The position numbers and the translations under genes are program-made. Below the pieces are notes generated by a model, which was not told where the DNA came from, made no database searches, and saw nothing but the letters and a program-made list of their open reading frames with translations. Positions 55,856 to 64,000 of a DNA stretch of 64,000 nucleotides are shown here, in pieces (within the stretch, counting starts at the first letter, position 1; every line of letters starts with the position of its first letter). Where the stretch lies: positions 90,770-154,769 of the forward strand of contig CAJAJL010000067.1 of assembly GCA_903940125.1 (NCBI GenBank), read 5' to 3'. Source of the DNA: an uncultured Chlorobiaceae bacterium (GTDB taxonomy: Bacteria > Bacteroidota > Chlorobiia > Chlorobiales > Chlorobiaceae).

Positions 55856-57130
55856 ATGCCGGAAATCGTACCCTTTCAAGGAATTCTCTATAACTCAGAA
55901 TTGCTGGTGAACGCCTCCGGGCTTATTTGTCCGCCTTACGATGTTATATCGGAAGAACTACAACAGAAGCTCTATGCGAGCTCACCGTTTAATGCGATAC
56001 GTCTTGAACTCCCGTTGGAGTCTGATCCCTACACCGCAGCAGCATTGCTCCTTGGCGAGTGGCTGCGTGATGGTGTGCTTAAGAATGACACTGCTCCTGC
56101 TCTCTATCCTTATTTTCAGTCATTTCTGGATTCTGAAGGAAACTCCCATACCCGAAGCGGTTTTTTCTCTGCCATGAGGCTCCATGAGTTTGCTGAAAAA
56201 AAGGTACTGCCTCATGAAAAGACTCTTTCCGGTCCAAAGGCTGACCGGTTAAACCTTTTTAGAAAAACAAAAGCCAATATCAGCAGCATTTTCGGACTCT
56301 ATGCCGATGAGGGTAAAACCGCTGACCACCTGTTGAGAGCGTTTGCCGAAACCCATGAGCCAATTGTTGATGCCTCATTCCAGGGAGTGAACAATAAGAT
56401 GTGGCGGATTACCGATCCGGCGCTCATCGAGCAGCTTCAGCGCTCACTCTTAGAGCGCACGGTCTATATCGCTGACGGCCACCACCGGTATGAGACCGGC
56501 GTAAACTATCGCAATGAACGCACGGCAGCGAATCCCTTGCATACCGGTCAGGAACCGTATAATTTTATCCTTGTCTATCTGGCGAATATTTATGATGAAG
56601 GACTGCTTATTTTTCCGATTCACCGTCTGGTGCACAGTCTGGAAGGGTTTGATGCTGCCGGTTTAAAGGCAGACCTTCAGGAATATTTTACCGTTACCGA
56701 ACTTCAGGACAGAGATTCACTGAAAGCATTTCTGGAAGGTGAGCCGTCAAACTATGCTTATGGTGTAGTTACCTCCGGAAATGTTTATGGAATATCTCTG
56801 AAAGCCGAACTGGATCCGCTTATTGATCCAGCAAGACCAGAAGCGCTCAAACGTCTTGGTTTGGTATTGCTGCATGATCTTGTGCTGGGCAGATTGCTCG
56901 GCATTTCCCCTGAAGCCATGGCAAAACAAACGAATCTGCTCTATGTAAAGGATGACAGGGAGGTTTTCGAATCTGTTGCAACAGGCAGGGTGCAGGTCGG
57001 ATTTGTCGTCAAGCCGACAACAGTCGAGCAGGTGCTTGCCGTTTCGGAAACGGGTGAAGTCATGCCGCAGAAATCGACTTTTTTTTACCCGAAAATCATG
57101 ACAGGGCTTCTGTTTAATCCGCTCGAATGA
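55856..57130 (+). CDS. DUF1015-family protein
   Basis: This 424-residue soluble protein matches the DUF1015 family. Landmarks are IVPFQGILYN at the start, ICPPYDVIS, SPFNAIRLELP, LPHEKTLSGPKADRLNLF, TVYIADGHHRYETGVNYRNE and the C-terminal KSTFFYPKIMTGLLF. The reaction is unknown, though the ADGHHRYE motif looks catalytic. The start is the ATG at 55856; a TTG three codons earlier is in frame. tsaE begins 6 bases after the stop, so it may share a transcript with tsaE-tsaB. Confidence 0.92.
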   Translation: MPEIVPFQGILYNSELLVNASGLICPPYDVISEELQQKLYASSPFNAIRLELPLESDPYTAAALLLGEWLRDGVLKNDTAPALYPYFQSFLDSEGNSHTRSGFFSAMRLHEFAEKKVLPHEKTLSGPKADRLNLFRKTKANISSIFGLYADEGKTADHLLRAFAETHEPIVDASFQGVNNKMWRITDPALIEQLQRSLLERTVYIADGHHRYETGVNYRNERTAANPLHTGQEPYNFILVYLANIYDEGLLIFPIHRLVHSLEGFDAAGLKADLQEYFTVTELQDRDSLKAFLEGEPSNYAYGVVTSGNVYGISLKAELDPLIDPARPEALKRLGLVLLHDLVLGRLLGISPEAMAKQTNLLYVKDDREVFESVATGRVQVGFVVKPTTVEQVLAVSETGEVMPQKSTFFYPKIMTGLLFNPLE

Positions 57131-57136
57131 ACAACA

Positions 57137-57577
57137 ATGACTGAGGAGTTTTTCTCTTCCTCTGCTGAAGAGACCCGTCGATATGGGAGGCAGTTCGCTT
57201 CGGGGTTGCATCCGGGAGAAATTGTCTCTCTCACCGGACAGCTTGGTACAGGTAAAACTGTTTTCATGAGGGGTATTACGGAGTTTTTCAACTGTGACGA
57301 CCAACTATCGAGCCCGACGTTTCCCATATTTAATATATATCAGGGTTTTCTGGGGGGGAAACCGGTCTCACTGCATCATTTCGATCTCTACAGAATCCAG
57401 TCTCTTCAGGAGCTTGATGCTATAGGATTCGATGAATATCTTACCAGCGGATATCTTTCAGTTGTGGAGTGGGGCGACCGATTTCCGGAATATGCTTCCC
57501 TTTATACCGCTGCGGTTTTTCTTGAATACGCCGGCGATGACCGTCGCAGAATAGTTATGAATCATATCACTCCATGA
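57137..57577 (+). CDS. tsaE: tRNA threonylcarbamoyladenosine ATPase TsaE
   Basis: This 146-residue P-loop protein has Walker A GQLGTGKT (34-41), then FMRGITEFF, LSSPTFPIFNIYQG and LHHFDLYRIQ, and ends with VVEWGDRFPEY. TsaE powers the TsaB-TsaD-TsaE complex that makes t6A37 on ANN-decoding tRNAs. It overlaps tsaB by four bases (ATGA), a very common order. tsaD is not in the window. Confidence 0.95.
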   Translation: MTEEFFSSSAEETRRYGRQFASGLHPGEIVSLTGQLGTGKTVFMRGITEFFNCDDQLSSPTFPIFNIYQGFLGGKPVSLHHFDLYRIQSLQELDAIGFDEYLTSGYLSVVEWGDRFPEYASLYTAAVFLEYAGDDRRRIVMNHITP

Positions 57578-58242
57578 ATATACTTGCTATAGAGTGCACC
57601 CATGCGGCACTGAGTGTCGCTGTCAAGAAAGCTGTCGAAGTTACCGAGGTAAAGAGTGAGGATTGGCGGAAGGCTGCTGAAGCCCTTGTGCCGCTTATTG
57701 AAGAAGCCATGGCGCAAAGCGGTCTCGATAAGCAGGATCTGGACTCGATTGCGATTTCATCCGGCCCCGGCTCTTTTACTTCACTGCGCATTGGAATGTC
57801 TGTTGCAAAAGGCATTGCTTACGGTCTGGGAATACCCCTGATTCCAGTTGCTACAATGCCGGCAATGGCAGCTTCATTCCTGGCGGGAGCAGGCTCGGTA
57901 ATGGCCGTGATTCAGGCTCGAAAAGGTGAACTTTATTATGCAGTCTATAGTTCGGAACAACTCTCTTCAGGTGTATGGCATGATGACATTCAGCGAGGGT
58001 CAGCTATAGATGTTGTTACTGCTGCGGCAAAGAGAGGGAGTGTCGTTGTCAGTCGTCAGCTTGATGAGCTTCTTCCTTTGCTTGCCGGTCGCGGTGTCGT
58101 GTATGCTGCCGCTGATTTTTTTTCAGCCCGCTCTCTTCTTCAGGCAGCTGAAAGGCTTTATGAGAGAGCTGATGCCGCCGGGCTTGAGGGGGTAGTCCCT
58201 GATTATCAGCAAATGTTTATTCCTTATATCGGGAAAAGGTGA
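57574..58242 (+). CDS. tsaB: tRNA threonylcarbamoyladenosine scaffold TsaB
   Basis: This 222-residue ASKHA-fold protein begins MNILAIECTHAALSVAV and has the family landmarks IAISSGPGSFTSLRIGMSVAKG and PVATMPAMAA. It dimerises with TsaD in the t6A complex. It starts inside the tsaE stop codon. The length fits the family. Confidence 0.94.
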   Translation: MNILAIECTHAALSVAVKKAVEVTEVKSEDWRKAAEALVPLIEEAMAQSGLDKQDLDSIAISSGPGSFTSLRIGMSVAKGIAYGLGIPLIPVATMPAMAASFLAGAGSVMAVIQARKGELYYAVYSSEQLSSGVWHDDIQRGSAIDVVTAAAKRGSVVVSRQLDELLPLLAGRGVVYAAADFFSARSLLQAAERLYERADAAGLEGVVPDYQQMFIPYIGKR

Positions 58243-58386
58243 ATTATCTCTTAAAAGCAGTCAGTGTATAGTGTTAAGAATTCATAAAATTACGCCCGAA
58301 TTATCTTATATTACAGTACATGTCTTTTCCGCATTCAGGCACATAATTGTGCAATTGGTATGAGACTAAAACACAGATAAACAGAT

Positions 58387-58695
58387 ATGTCTAAAAAATT
58401 ACATTGGCCCAAAACGATAAAAAATGCAACAGAACGCATTATAGCCCAGATGAGCGAAGAAGACAAACGAACATTTCGGGGGACTAAAAGGGAAGAGCTG
58501 GCGAAGTTCAATTTTGGACTTGGAGTCTACATCCGCAATAAATTCGGCCTGTTTGACGGCAATGACGCCTTGATAAAAGCATGTGCTCTTACGCAGCAAG
58601 GTGAGGAATACAATATTTTTTATAGTGATGACCCTGACGGCGCCACAGGGGTTATCATTGAAGCGGTATGGAATGAGCTGAAAAGTGCCGCATGA
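58387..58695 (+). CDS. Small DUF6794-like protein
   Basis: This 102-residue soluble protein contains the text HWPKTIKNATERIIAQMSEEDK, LAKFNFGLGVYIRNKFGLFDGN and a C-terminal IIEAVWNELK. This is the pattern I know from DUF6794 proteins, for which no function is established. They are often found next to toxins or as stand-alone genes. It has its own leader of 144 bases after tsaB. The call is by pattern memory and not certain. Confidence 0.65.
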   Translation: MSKKLHWPKTIKNATERIIAQMSEEDKRTFRGTKREELAKFNFGLGVYIRNKFGLFDGNDALIKACALTQQGEEYNIFYSDDPDGATGVIIEAVWNELKSAA

Positions 58696-58754
58696 TGTTA
58701 TTTGGTAGAAAAAGTTATTATAACGTATAGTAAAACTATGAAGAGCGGAGGTTT

Positions 58755-59150
58755 ATGAGCAGTCTGAAAAAAGAAGATACCTATACAGCGGACCATGGAA
58801 AAGAGGTGGAAATCAGTGAATTGCTGGCGAAAAGAAGTGCCGAACTGGCACTTGAAAAAAAGTGTGAAGAGATTAAAATCCTTGACCTCAGGGGGCTGAC
58901 ATCAGTCACGGATTTTTTTGTGATTGCAACTGCTGATTCCGAACGTAAGGCAAAGGCGGCGGCTGAGCATGTAATAGATGAGCTTAAGGAGGATGGGGAA
59001 CGTCCATTGCATATCGAAGGTATGGATTCGATGCACTGGATTCTGCTGGATTATATTGATGTTGTCGTGCATATCTTTATGCCTGATGAACGACGTTTTT
59101 ATGATCTCGAATCACTTTGGTCCGACGCTCCGGTAATTTCGATACGTTGA
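58755..59150 (+). CDS. rsfS: Ribosomal silencing factor RsfS
   Basis: This 131-residue protein binds uL14 and keeps the ribosomal subunits apart when nutrients are short. Landmarks are [30 protein letters not shown], and [28 protein letters not shown] near the end. GGAGG lies 6 bases before the ATG. A terminator hairpin follows the stop by about 45 bases. Confidence 0.96.
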   Translation: MSSLKKEDTYTADHGKEVEISELLAKRSAELALEKKCEEIKILDLRGLTSVTDFFVIATADSERKAKAAAEHVIDELKEDGERPLHIEGMDSMHWILLDYIDVVVHIFMPDERRFYDLESLWSDAPVISIR

Positions 59151-59193
59151 TATTCAGAGTCACCATCCGCACTTGTTCCACTGTTCAATACTT

Positions 59194-59226
59194 AATCCGT
59201 CGGTAAGATTTTCGACGGATTTTTAT
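59194..59226 (+). terminator. Terminator after rsfS
   Basis: AATCCGTCG (59194-59202) and CGACGGATT (59213-59221) form a perfect 9-bp stem with a 10-base loop, followed by TTTTTA. It separates rsfS from gyrA. Confidence 0.9.
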
Positions 59227-59275
59227 ACATTACCCCCTTGAGTTATTTATATCAATTATCACCCAGGATCTACCT

Positions 59276-61762
59276 ATGCAGCGTGAAAGAATAGTCCCGA
59301 TCAGTATTGAAGAAGAAATGCGGGGTTCTTATCTCGATTATTCAATGTCGGTCATTGTCAGTCGTGCGCTGCCCGATGTTCGGGACGGTCTGAAGCCTGT
59401 TCATCGACGGGTCCTTTTCGGTATGCACGAGCTTGGTCTGCAGGCAGGCAAGCCGCATAAAAAGTCTGCACGCGTCGTCGGTGAAGTGCTCGGCAAGTTC
59501 CATCCCCATGGAGATACAGCTGTTTACGACAGTCTTGTCCGTCTGGTGCAGGACTTTTCCCTGCGTTATCCACTGATTGATGGTCAGGGAAACTTTGGCT
59601 CAGTTGACGGCGATTCCCCTGCAGCAATGCGATATACTGAAGTTCGCATGAAAAGTATTGCTGGAGAGATGCTTAAGGATCTCGATAAAGGAACTGTTGA
59701 TTTTTCCCTGAACTTTGATGATTCTCTTGAAGAACCGACAGTTCTTCCATCTGCGATTCCCAATCTTCTGGTAAACGGATCGTCAGGTATAGCGGTTGGA
59801 ATGGCAACCAATATTTCTCCCCAGAACCTCAGGGAGGTTGTTGATGGTATGATAGCCCTGATCGCCAACCCGGAACTGGAAGTCAGCGATCTCATGAAAT
59901 ACGTCATTGCCCCTGATTTTCCGACCGGTGGGATTATATATGGTTATGAAGGCGTTCGTTCAGCTTATACGACAGGACGTGGTAAAGTTGTTATCCGTGC
60001 GCGAGCTCTTGTGGAGGTCACCCAGAAAAACGGCAGGGAATCCATTATTGTTACAGAACTACCCTACCAGGTCAACAAGGTACGGTTGATCGAAAAAATA
60101 GTCGAACTGGTTCACGATAAAAAACTTGAAGGTATTGCCGATATACGCGATGAGTCCGATCGTGACGGTATGCGGCTGGTGATAGAACTGAAGCGCGATG
60201 CGGTTGCCAAGGTAGTGCTTAACAACCTCTACAAGCATACCCCGATGCAGGATACCTTCGGAGTGATTATGCTGGCACTGGTTGATGGTGTGCCGAGAGT
60301 GCTCAATCTCAAGCAGATGATGGAGTATTATATCAAGCATCGTAACGAGATTATCCTCCGTCGTACGCAATTTGATCTCACTGCAGCCGAAAAGAGAGCT
60401 CATATACTCGAAGGACTGAAGATCTGTCTCGATAACCTTGATGAAGTGATCTCCACCATCAGGGAGTCTCCGGATGCCAACACTGCTCAGGAGAGGCTCA
60501 TTGAGCGTTTCGGATTGTCTGAAATACAGGCGAAAGCAATTCTTGAGATGCGCCTGCAGCGTTTGACCGGCATGGAGCGCAAAAAGATTGATTTAGAATA
60601 CACCGAGGTACTCGCCCTTATTGAGGAGCTGCGATTTATTCTTGGCAGTCCTGAGAAGCAGATGCAGATTATCAGGGAGGAACTCCTGAGAGTCAAAGAT
60701 GTTTACGGCGATGCCCGTCGTACCGAAATTGTGCCGCAGGAAGGAGATTTTTCCATTGAGGACATGATTGCCCAGGAAGATGTGGTTATTACTATAACTC
60801 ACGATGGCTTTATCAAACGTTTCCCGGTATCAGGATACCGCCGTCAGGCAAGAGGCGGCAAAGGGGTAACCGGTGCGCAGGCCAAGCATGACGACTTTAT
60901 CGAGCACATGTTTATTGCCTCAACGCACAATTATATTCTTTTCTTCACCAACAGAGGACGCTGCCATTGGCTGAAAGTTTACGAAATCCCTGAGGCAGGA
61001 CGTGCGGCAAGGGGGAGGGCGTTGGCCAACATCATGGAGCTCCAGTCTGGCGAAAAAATCAGGGCCTACATCAACATCAGGAATTTTGATGACCCCGGTT
61101 TTATTGTAATGGCCACGACCAACGGTATTGTGAAAAAAACTTCGCTGGAAGAATTTTCTCACCCGAGAAAAAACGGTATTGCGGCCATTACCATCGAAGA
61201 AAGCGATGAGCTGCTCGATGCCCGTCTCACCGATGGTGACCATCAGATTATTCTTGCCAAGAGTTCCGGTTTTGTTGTACGTTTTCCAGAAGCTGAAATT
61301 CGTTCTATGGGCCGGACCGCCATGGGCGTCAAGGGCATCACGCTTGATAAAGGAGAGAAATGTATTTCTATGGTAACTACCAAGCGCTTCGATACAGCGC
61401 TGCTTGCTGTTACCGATAACGGTTTCGGCAAGCGCAGCCGTGTGGAGGACTACCGTCTGACGCGACGCGGTGCCCGCGGGGTTATTACACTCAAGGCACA
61501 TGAAAAAATTGGCGCTCTTATCGGCCTGCTTGATGTCAACGATGACGATGATCTTATTATCATTACCACACACGGCATTGTGAATCGTCAGCATGTCTCA
61601 GACATTCGGCTGACCGGAAGAAACACGTCAGGGGTTCGTCTTGTCAGACTTATGGCCGGTGATCTTATTTCCGCTCTTGCAAGAGTTCCGAAAAGCGATG
61701 AGGATGTGGATACCGATTTTCCTATAGAGGACCCGGACGGTCAGATTGATCTTTTTGTCTAA
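59276..61762 (+). CDS. gyrA: DNA gyrase subunit A
   Basis: This 828-residue type II topoisomerase subunit cuts and rejoins DNA. The catalytic tyrosine is Tyr120 in AMRYTEVRM. The quinolone-resistance region reads [15 protein letters not shown], with Thr81 and Asp85 at the E. coli Ser83 and Asp87 positions. The C-terminal beta-pinwheel contains the GyrA box as QARGGKG, which identifies gyrase and not ParC. gyrB is not in the window. The start is the ATG giving [10 protein letters not shown]. Confidence 0.96.
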   Translation: MQRERIVPISIEEEMRGSYLDYSMSVIVSRALPDVRDGLKPVHRRVLFGMHELGLQAGKPHKKSARVVGEVLGKFHPHGDTAVYDSLVRLVQDFSLRYPLIDGQGNFGSVDGDSPAAMRYTEVRMKSIAGEMLKDLDKGTVDFSLNFDDSLEEPTVLPSAIPNLLVNGSSGIAVGMATNISPQNLREVVDGMIALIANPELEVSDLMKYVIAPDFPTGGIIYGYEGVRSAYTTGRGKVVIRARALVEVTQKNGRESIIVTELPYQVNKVRLIEKIVELVHDKKLEGIADIRDESDRDGMRLVIELKRDAVAKVVLNNLYKHTPMQDTFGVIMLALVDGVPRVLNLKQMMEYYIKHRNEIILRRTQFDLTAAEKRAHILEGLKICLDNLDEVISTIRESPDANTAQERLIERFGLSEIQAKAILEMRLQRLTGMERKKIDLEYTEVLALIEELRFILGSPEKQMQIIREELLRVKDVYGDARRTEIVPQEGDFSIEDMIAQEDVVITITHDGFIKRFPVSGYRRQARGGKGVTGAQAKHDDFIEHMFIASTHNYILFFTNRGRCHWLKVYEIPEAGRAARGRALANIMELQSGEKIRAYINIRNFDDPGFIVMATTNGIVKKTSLEEFSHPRKNGIAAITIEESDELLDARLTDGDHQIILAKSSGFVVRFPEAEIRSMGRTAMGVKGITLDKGEKCISMVTTKRFDTALLAVTDNGFGKRSRVEDYRLTRRGARGVITLKAHEKIGALIGLLDVNDDDDLIIITTHGIVNRQHVSDIRLTGRNTSGVRLVRLMAGDLISALARVPKSDEDVDTDFPIEDPDGQIDLFV

Positions 61763-61785
61763 GATAAACAAGGGAAGGAGAACCA

Positions 61786-62010
61786 ATGGAGCAGAAAAAG
61801 CCATACATCATAACAGAAAAGCCGGGAACAAAATATTACTGTGCCTGCGGCTGTTCGCAGAATCTGCCCTATTGCGACGGGGCTCATAAAGGCAGCGGTC
61901 TTCACCCGGATAAGGTGGAAATCGATGAGGAAAAAACCGTAGCGATATGCAGTTGTCGTCGTTCGGCTAACCTTCCTTTCTGCGACGGCACTCATAAAGC
62001 ACTGCAATAA
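61786..62010 (+). CDS. Double CDGSH iron-sulfur protein
   Basis: This 74-residue protein has two CDGSH [2Fe-2S] motifs: [16 protein letters not shown] and [16 protein letters not shown]. Each gives three cysteines and one histidine for a cluster. Bacterial mini-CDGSH proteins transfer clusters or act in redox sensing. A strong GGAAGGAG precedes the ATG. It lies 23 bases after gyrA and 37 before pyrG, so the three may share a message. Confidence 0.93.
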   Translation: MEQKKPYIITEKPGTKYYCACGCSQNLPYCDGAHKGSGLHPDKVEIDEEKTVAICSCRRSANLPFCDGTHKALQ

Positions 62011-62047
62011 GCAAATTTTTACCAATTATTCAACCACTTACGCTGTC

Positions 62048-63745
62048 ATGGCTCGACCGAAAAATGTGAAGCATATTTTTGTGACCGGCGGGGTGATTTC
62101 CTCGCTCGGAAAGGGAATTCTGTCGGCCTCTCTAGGGATGCTGCTCAAGTCCCGTGGTTTGAGGGTGGCCATACAGAAATATGATCCCTATATCAATGTT
62201 GATCCCGGCACCATGTCTCCCTATCAGCATGGTGAGGTCTATGTTACCGATGATGGTGCTGAAACTGATCTTGATCTTGGCCATTATGAGCGCTTTCTTG
62301 ATGAGTCGACAACACAGGCATCTAATCTGACTATGGGTCGGGTCTATAAATCGGTTATCGACAAGGAGCGTCGAGGAGAATACCTTGGCGCAACTGTTCA
62401 GGTTGTGCCTCATGTAATCGACGAAATCAAGGACCGTATGGCTGAACAGGCCAAAAACAGCAATCTTGATGTACTGATCACCGAAATCGGCGGCACCATC
62501 GGTGATATTGAATCACTTCCGTTTCTTGAAGCCATGAGGCAGATGAAGCTTGAAATGGGCGACCGTAATCTGCTGAACATCCATCTTACTTTTGTTCCTT
62601 ATATCAAAGCTGCAAGCGAACTGAAAACAAAGCCAACCCAGCATAGCGTTAAAATGCTCCTTGGCGTCGGCATACAGCCCGATATTCTTGTGTGCCGCAG
62701 TGAAAAGCCCTTGTCACGTGATATCAAGAACAAGGTCGGACATTTCTGCAACGTTAATGAGCATGACGTTATCGGCCTTAACGACTGCGATACCATTTAC
62801 GAAGTACCGCTGATGCTTCTTAAGGAAAAGCTTGATCTGCGCGTGCTGAAAAAGCTCGGGCTCAAAAGATACAAAGAGCCCAGCCTTGATTACTGGCGAG
62901 ATTTCTGCAACAAGGTTAAATTCCCTCAGGACGGTGATGTCACCATTGGTATCTGTGGTAAGTACACAGAATACCCCGATGCGTATAAATCTATCCTTGA
63001 GTCATTTATTCATGCCGGAGCAAGCAATAACGTCAGGGTCAACGTCAAGCTGCTCAGAGCAGAGGATGCGGAATTGAAGGGATTCGATTTTACAAAGGAG
63101 CTTGAAGGGGTAAGTGGAATACTGGTTGCACCTGGTTTCGGAGATCGAGGCATCGAAGGTAAAATTAAGTTTATCCAGCATGCACGGGAGCGGAATATTC
63201 CCTTCCTTGGCATCTGTCTGGGTATGCAGTGTGCTACAGTTGAGTTCGCACGTAACATATGCAGCCTCCAGGATGCTAATTCCACCGAGTTTAACAAGCG
63301 TACCCGATTTGCGGTCATTGACCTTATGGAGCATCAGAAAAAGGTCAAGGAGAAAGGAGGCACCATGCGTCTCGGCAGCTTCCCCTGCATTATCAAAGAG
63401 GGATCAAAGGCGCATGAGGTCTATCAGAAGTTTCTCATCAACGAACGGCATCGCCATCGCTACGAGTTCAATAATAATTACCGTAAAAACTTTGAGGACG
63501 GCGGAATGATTTTTTCCGGCACATCACCGAACGGCGAGCTGGTTGAAATTATAGAGCTGAAAGGCCATCGCTGGTTTATCGGTGTACAGTTTCATCCGGA
63601 ACTTAAGTCGAGGGTACAGAAAGTGCATCCTCTGTTTCATGGGTTTGTGGCGGCAGCCAAGGAGCATGCAAAGGACGCGCATCAGCTTCATTTGACTGTG
63701 GACATGCCCTCGTTTCTTCCTGTTGAAAAGGAAACAGTGCTTTAA
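62048..63745 (+). CDS. pyrG: CTP synthase
   Basis: This 565-residue enzyme aminates UTP to CTP. The synthetase domain begins [23 protein letters not shown] and has [23 protein letters not shown]. The glutaminase domain has the catalytic cysteine in [18 protein letters not shown] and the His-Glu pair in [10 protein letters not shown]. The length is slightly above the usual 540 because of a C-terminal extension. The start is the ATG giving [10 protein letters not shown]. Confidence 0.97.
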   Translation: MARPKNVKHIFVTGGVISSLGKGILSASLGMLLKSRGLRVAIQKYDPYINVDPGTMSPYQHGEVYVTDDGAETDLDLGHYERFLDESTTQASNLTMGRVYKSVIDKERRGEYLGATVQVVPHVIDEIKDRMAEQAKNSNLDVLITEIGGTIGDIESLPFLEAMRQMKLEMGDRNLLNIHLTFVPYIKAASELKTKPTQHSVKMLLGVGIQPDILVCRSEKPLSRDIKNKVGHFCNVNEHDVIGLNDCDTIYEVPLMLLKEKLDLRVLKKLGLKRYKEPSLDYWRDFCNKVKFPQDGDVTIGICGKYTEYPDAYKSILESFIHAGASNNVRVNVKLLRAEDAELKGFDFTKELEGVSGILVAPGFGDRGIEGKIKFIQHARERNIPFLGICLGMQCATVEFARNICSLQDANSTEFNKRTRFAVIDLMEHQKKVKEKGGTMRLGSFPCIIKEGSKAHEVYQKFLINERHRHRYEFNNNYRKNFEDGGMIFSGTSPNGELVEIIELKGHRWFIGVQFHPELKSRVQKVHPLFHGFVAAAKEHAKDAHQLHLTVDMPSFLPVEKETVL

Positions 63746-63766
63746 AAGCTGTTTATTAAGCTTTTC
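63744..63766 (+). terminator. Weak terminator-like hairpin after pyrG
   Basis: AAAAGCT (63744-63750) and AGCTTTT (63759-63765) pair around GTTTATTA. The stem is AT-rich, so this is only a possible terminator. Confidence 0.4.
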
Positions 63767-64000
63767 TTGACAAATACTTAACAAAAGATTTGGAAGTGTG
63801 GGTGGGAGGTGATACATTAGGAGCCCACTGAAGAATGAGCGAAAGTGAGGTTGGAAGTGGGGGTAAGCCTGAAAGATGGCATGTTATTTGACGGTAATGA
63901 GATGAAGGGAAAAGCGAGATGTTTAGGTTCGGTGGAAGGCTCACGAGAGTGAGGTTGAAACTGAAAGAAAAAGAAAAAAGATTTTGCAGAAGCCAGGAAA
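63767..64000 (+). other. Purine-rich non-coding stretch at the right edge
   Basis: No open frame with protein sense is present on either strand. The plus strand is roughly two-thirds purine, with GTGAGGTTG repeated at 63845 and 63949. GTGGG (63802-63806) can pair with CCCAC (63824-63828). TTGACA at 63767 could be a -35. It may be the leader of a structured RNA or rRNA operon beyond the window, but no known RNA was recognised. Confidence 0.4.

Noticed and set aside
1..64000. CRISPR arrays, insertion sequences, prophage or rRNA genes
   Set aside because: No regularly spaced repeats, transposase or phage genes, or conserved rRNA sequences were seen on either strand.

Overview
The window reads as a chromosomal stretch of an anaerobic bacterium of the green sulfur group (Chlorobiaceae, Chlorobium/Pelodictyon-like). 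This is an inference from the mix of genes, not a database result. The mix includes a di-haem type-B succinate dehydrogenase/fumarate reductase (sdhCAB), an indolepyruvate:ferredoxin oxidoreductase/arylacetate-CoA ligase cluster, a bacterial deoxyhypusine-synthase homologue, FeoAB iron uptake, a tryptophanyl-tRNA synthetase with an iron-sulfur-type cysteine pattern, and an ArgS with an altered HIGH motif. No insertion sequence, phage, CRISPR array or rRNA gene was seen. Gene density is high and most genes lie in short operons with ATGA-type overlaps.

Region by region. 1-5.4 kb: the end of atpH, tRNA-Ala(CGC), bamD-nadD, then trpS-HAD hydrolase-argS on the minus strand. 5.5-13.1 kb: SRP RNA (ffs), deoxyhypusine-synthase-like gene, transaldolase, rlpA, an alpha/beta hydrolase-cyclase pair, and sdhCAB. 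13.1-17.3 kb: an accessory-looking block with a RecQ-type helicase fused to a ComF-like phosphoribosyltransferase, a DprA/Smf-like gene 2 bp behind it, and a small gene that resembles the bacterial eRF1-like (baeRF) proteins. This is the best candidate for an undescribed or little-described system. 17.3-26.6 kb: CorC/HlyC-type membrane protein, lipoprotein, HIT protein, feoAB, topA, and an N-acetylmuramoyl-L-alanine amidase. 26.6-33.4 kb: a complete biotin operon birA-bioB-bioF-bioG-bioC-bioD-bioA preceded by a near-perfect BirA operator. 33.4-41.5 kb: an acyl-CoA ligase, then a minus-strand aromatic cluster (iorA-iorB-paaK-ACT protein-aminotransferase), a nitroreductase and a DUF1997-like gene. 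41.6-47.7 kb (minus strand): prfA, rseP, dxr, ftsH, with tRNA-Val(TAC) on the plus strand. 47.9-58.2 kb: pyrF, glmS, a TIGR01777 epimerase, an RRM protein, amt-glnK, a TPR protein, scpA, a DUF1015 gene, and tsaE-tsaB. 58.3-63.7 kb: a DUF6794-like gene, rsfS, gyrA, a double-CDGSH protein, and pyrG. The last 250 bases hold no gene but are strikingly purine-rich.

How the genes fit together. The biotin operon makes biotin from malonyl-ACP: BioC methylates it, BioG frees pimeloyl-ACP, and BioF/A/D/B close the rings. BirA both attaches biotin to its acceptor proteins and probably represses the operon. The ior/paaK/aminotransferase cluster links arylacetates, aryl-CoAs, arylpyruvates and aromatic amino acids through ferredoxin. 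sdhCAB serves the (probably reductive) TCA cycle. amt-glnK handles ammonium and nitrogen sensing. tsaE-tsaB, rsfS, prfA, the tRNA synthetases and the tRNAs are translation housekeeping.
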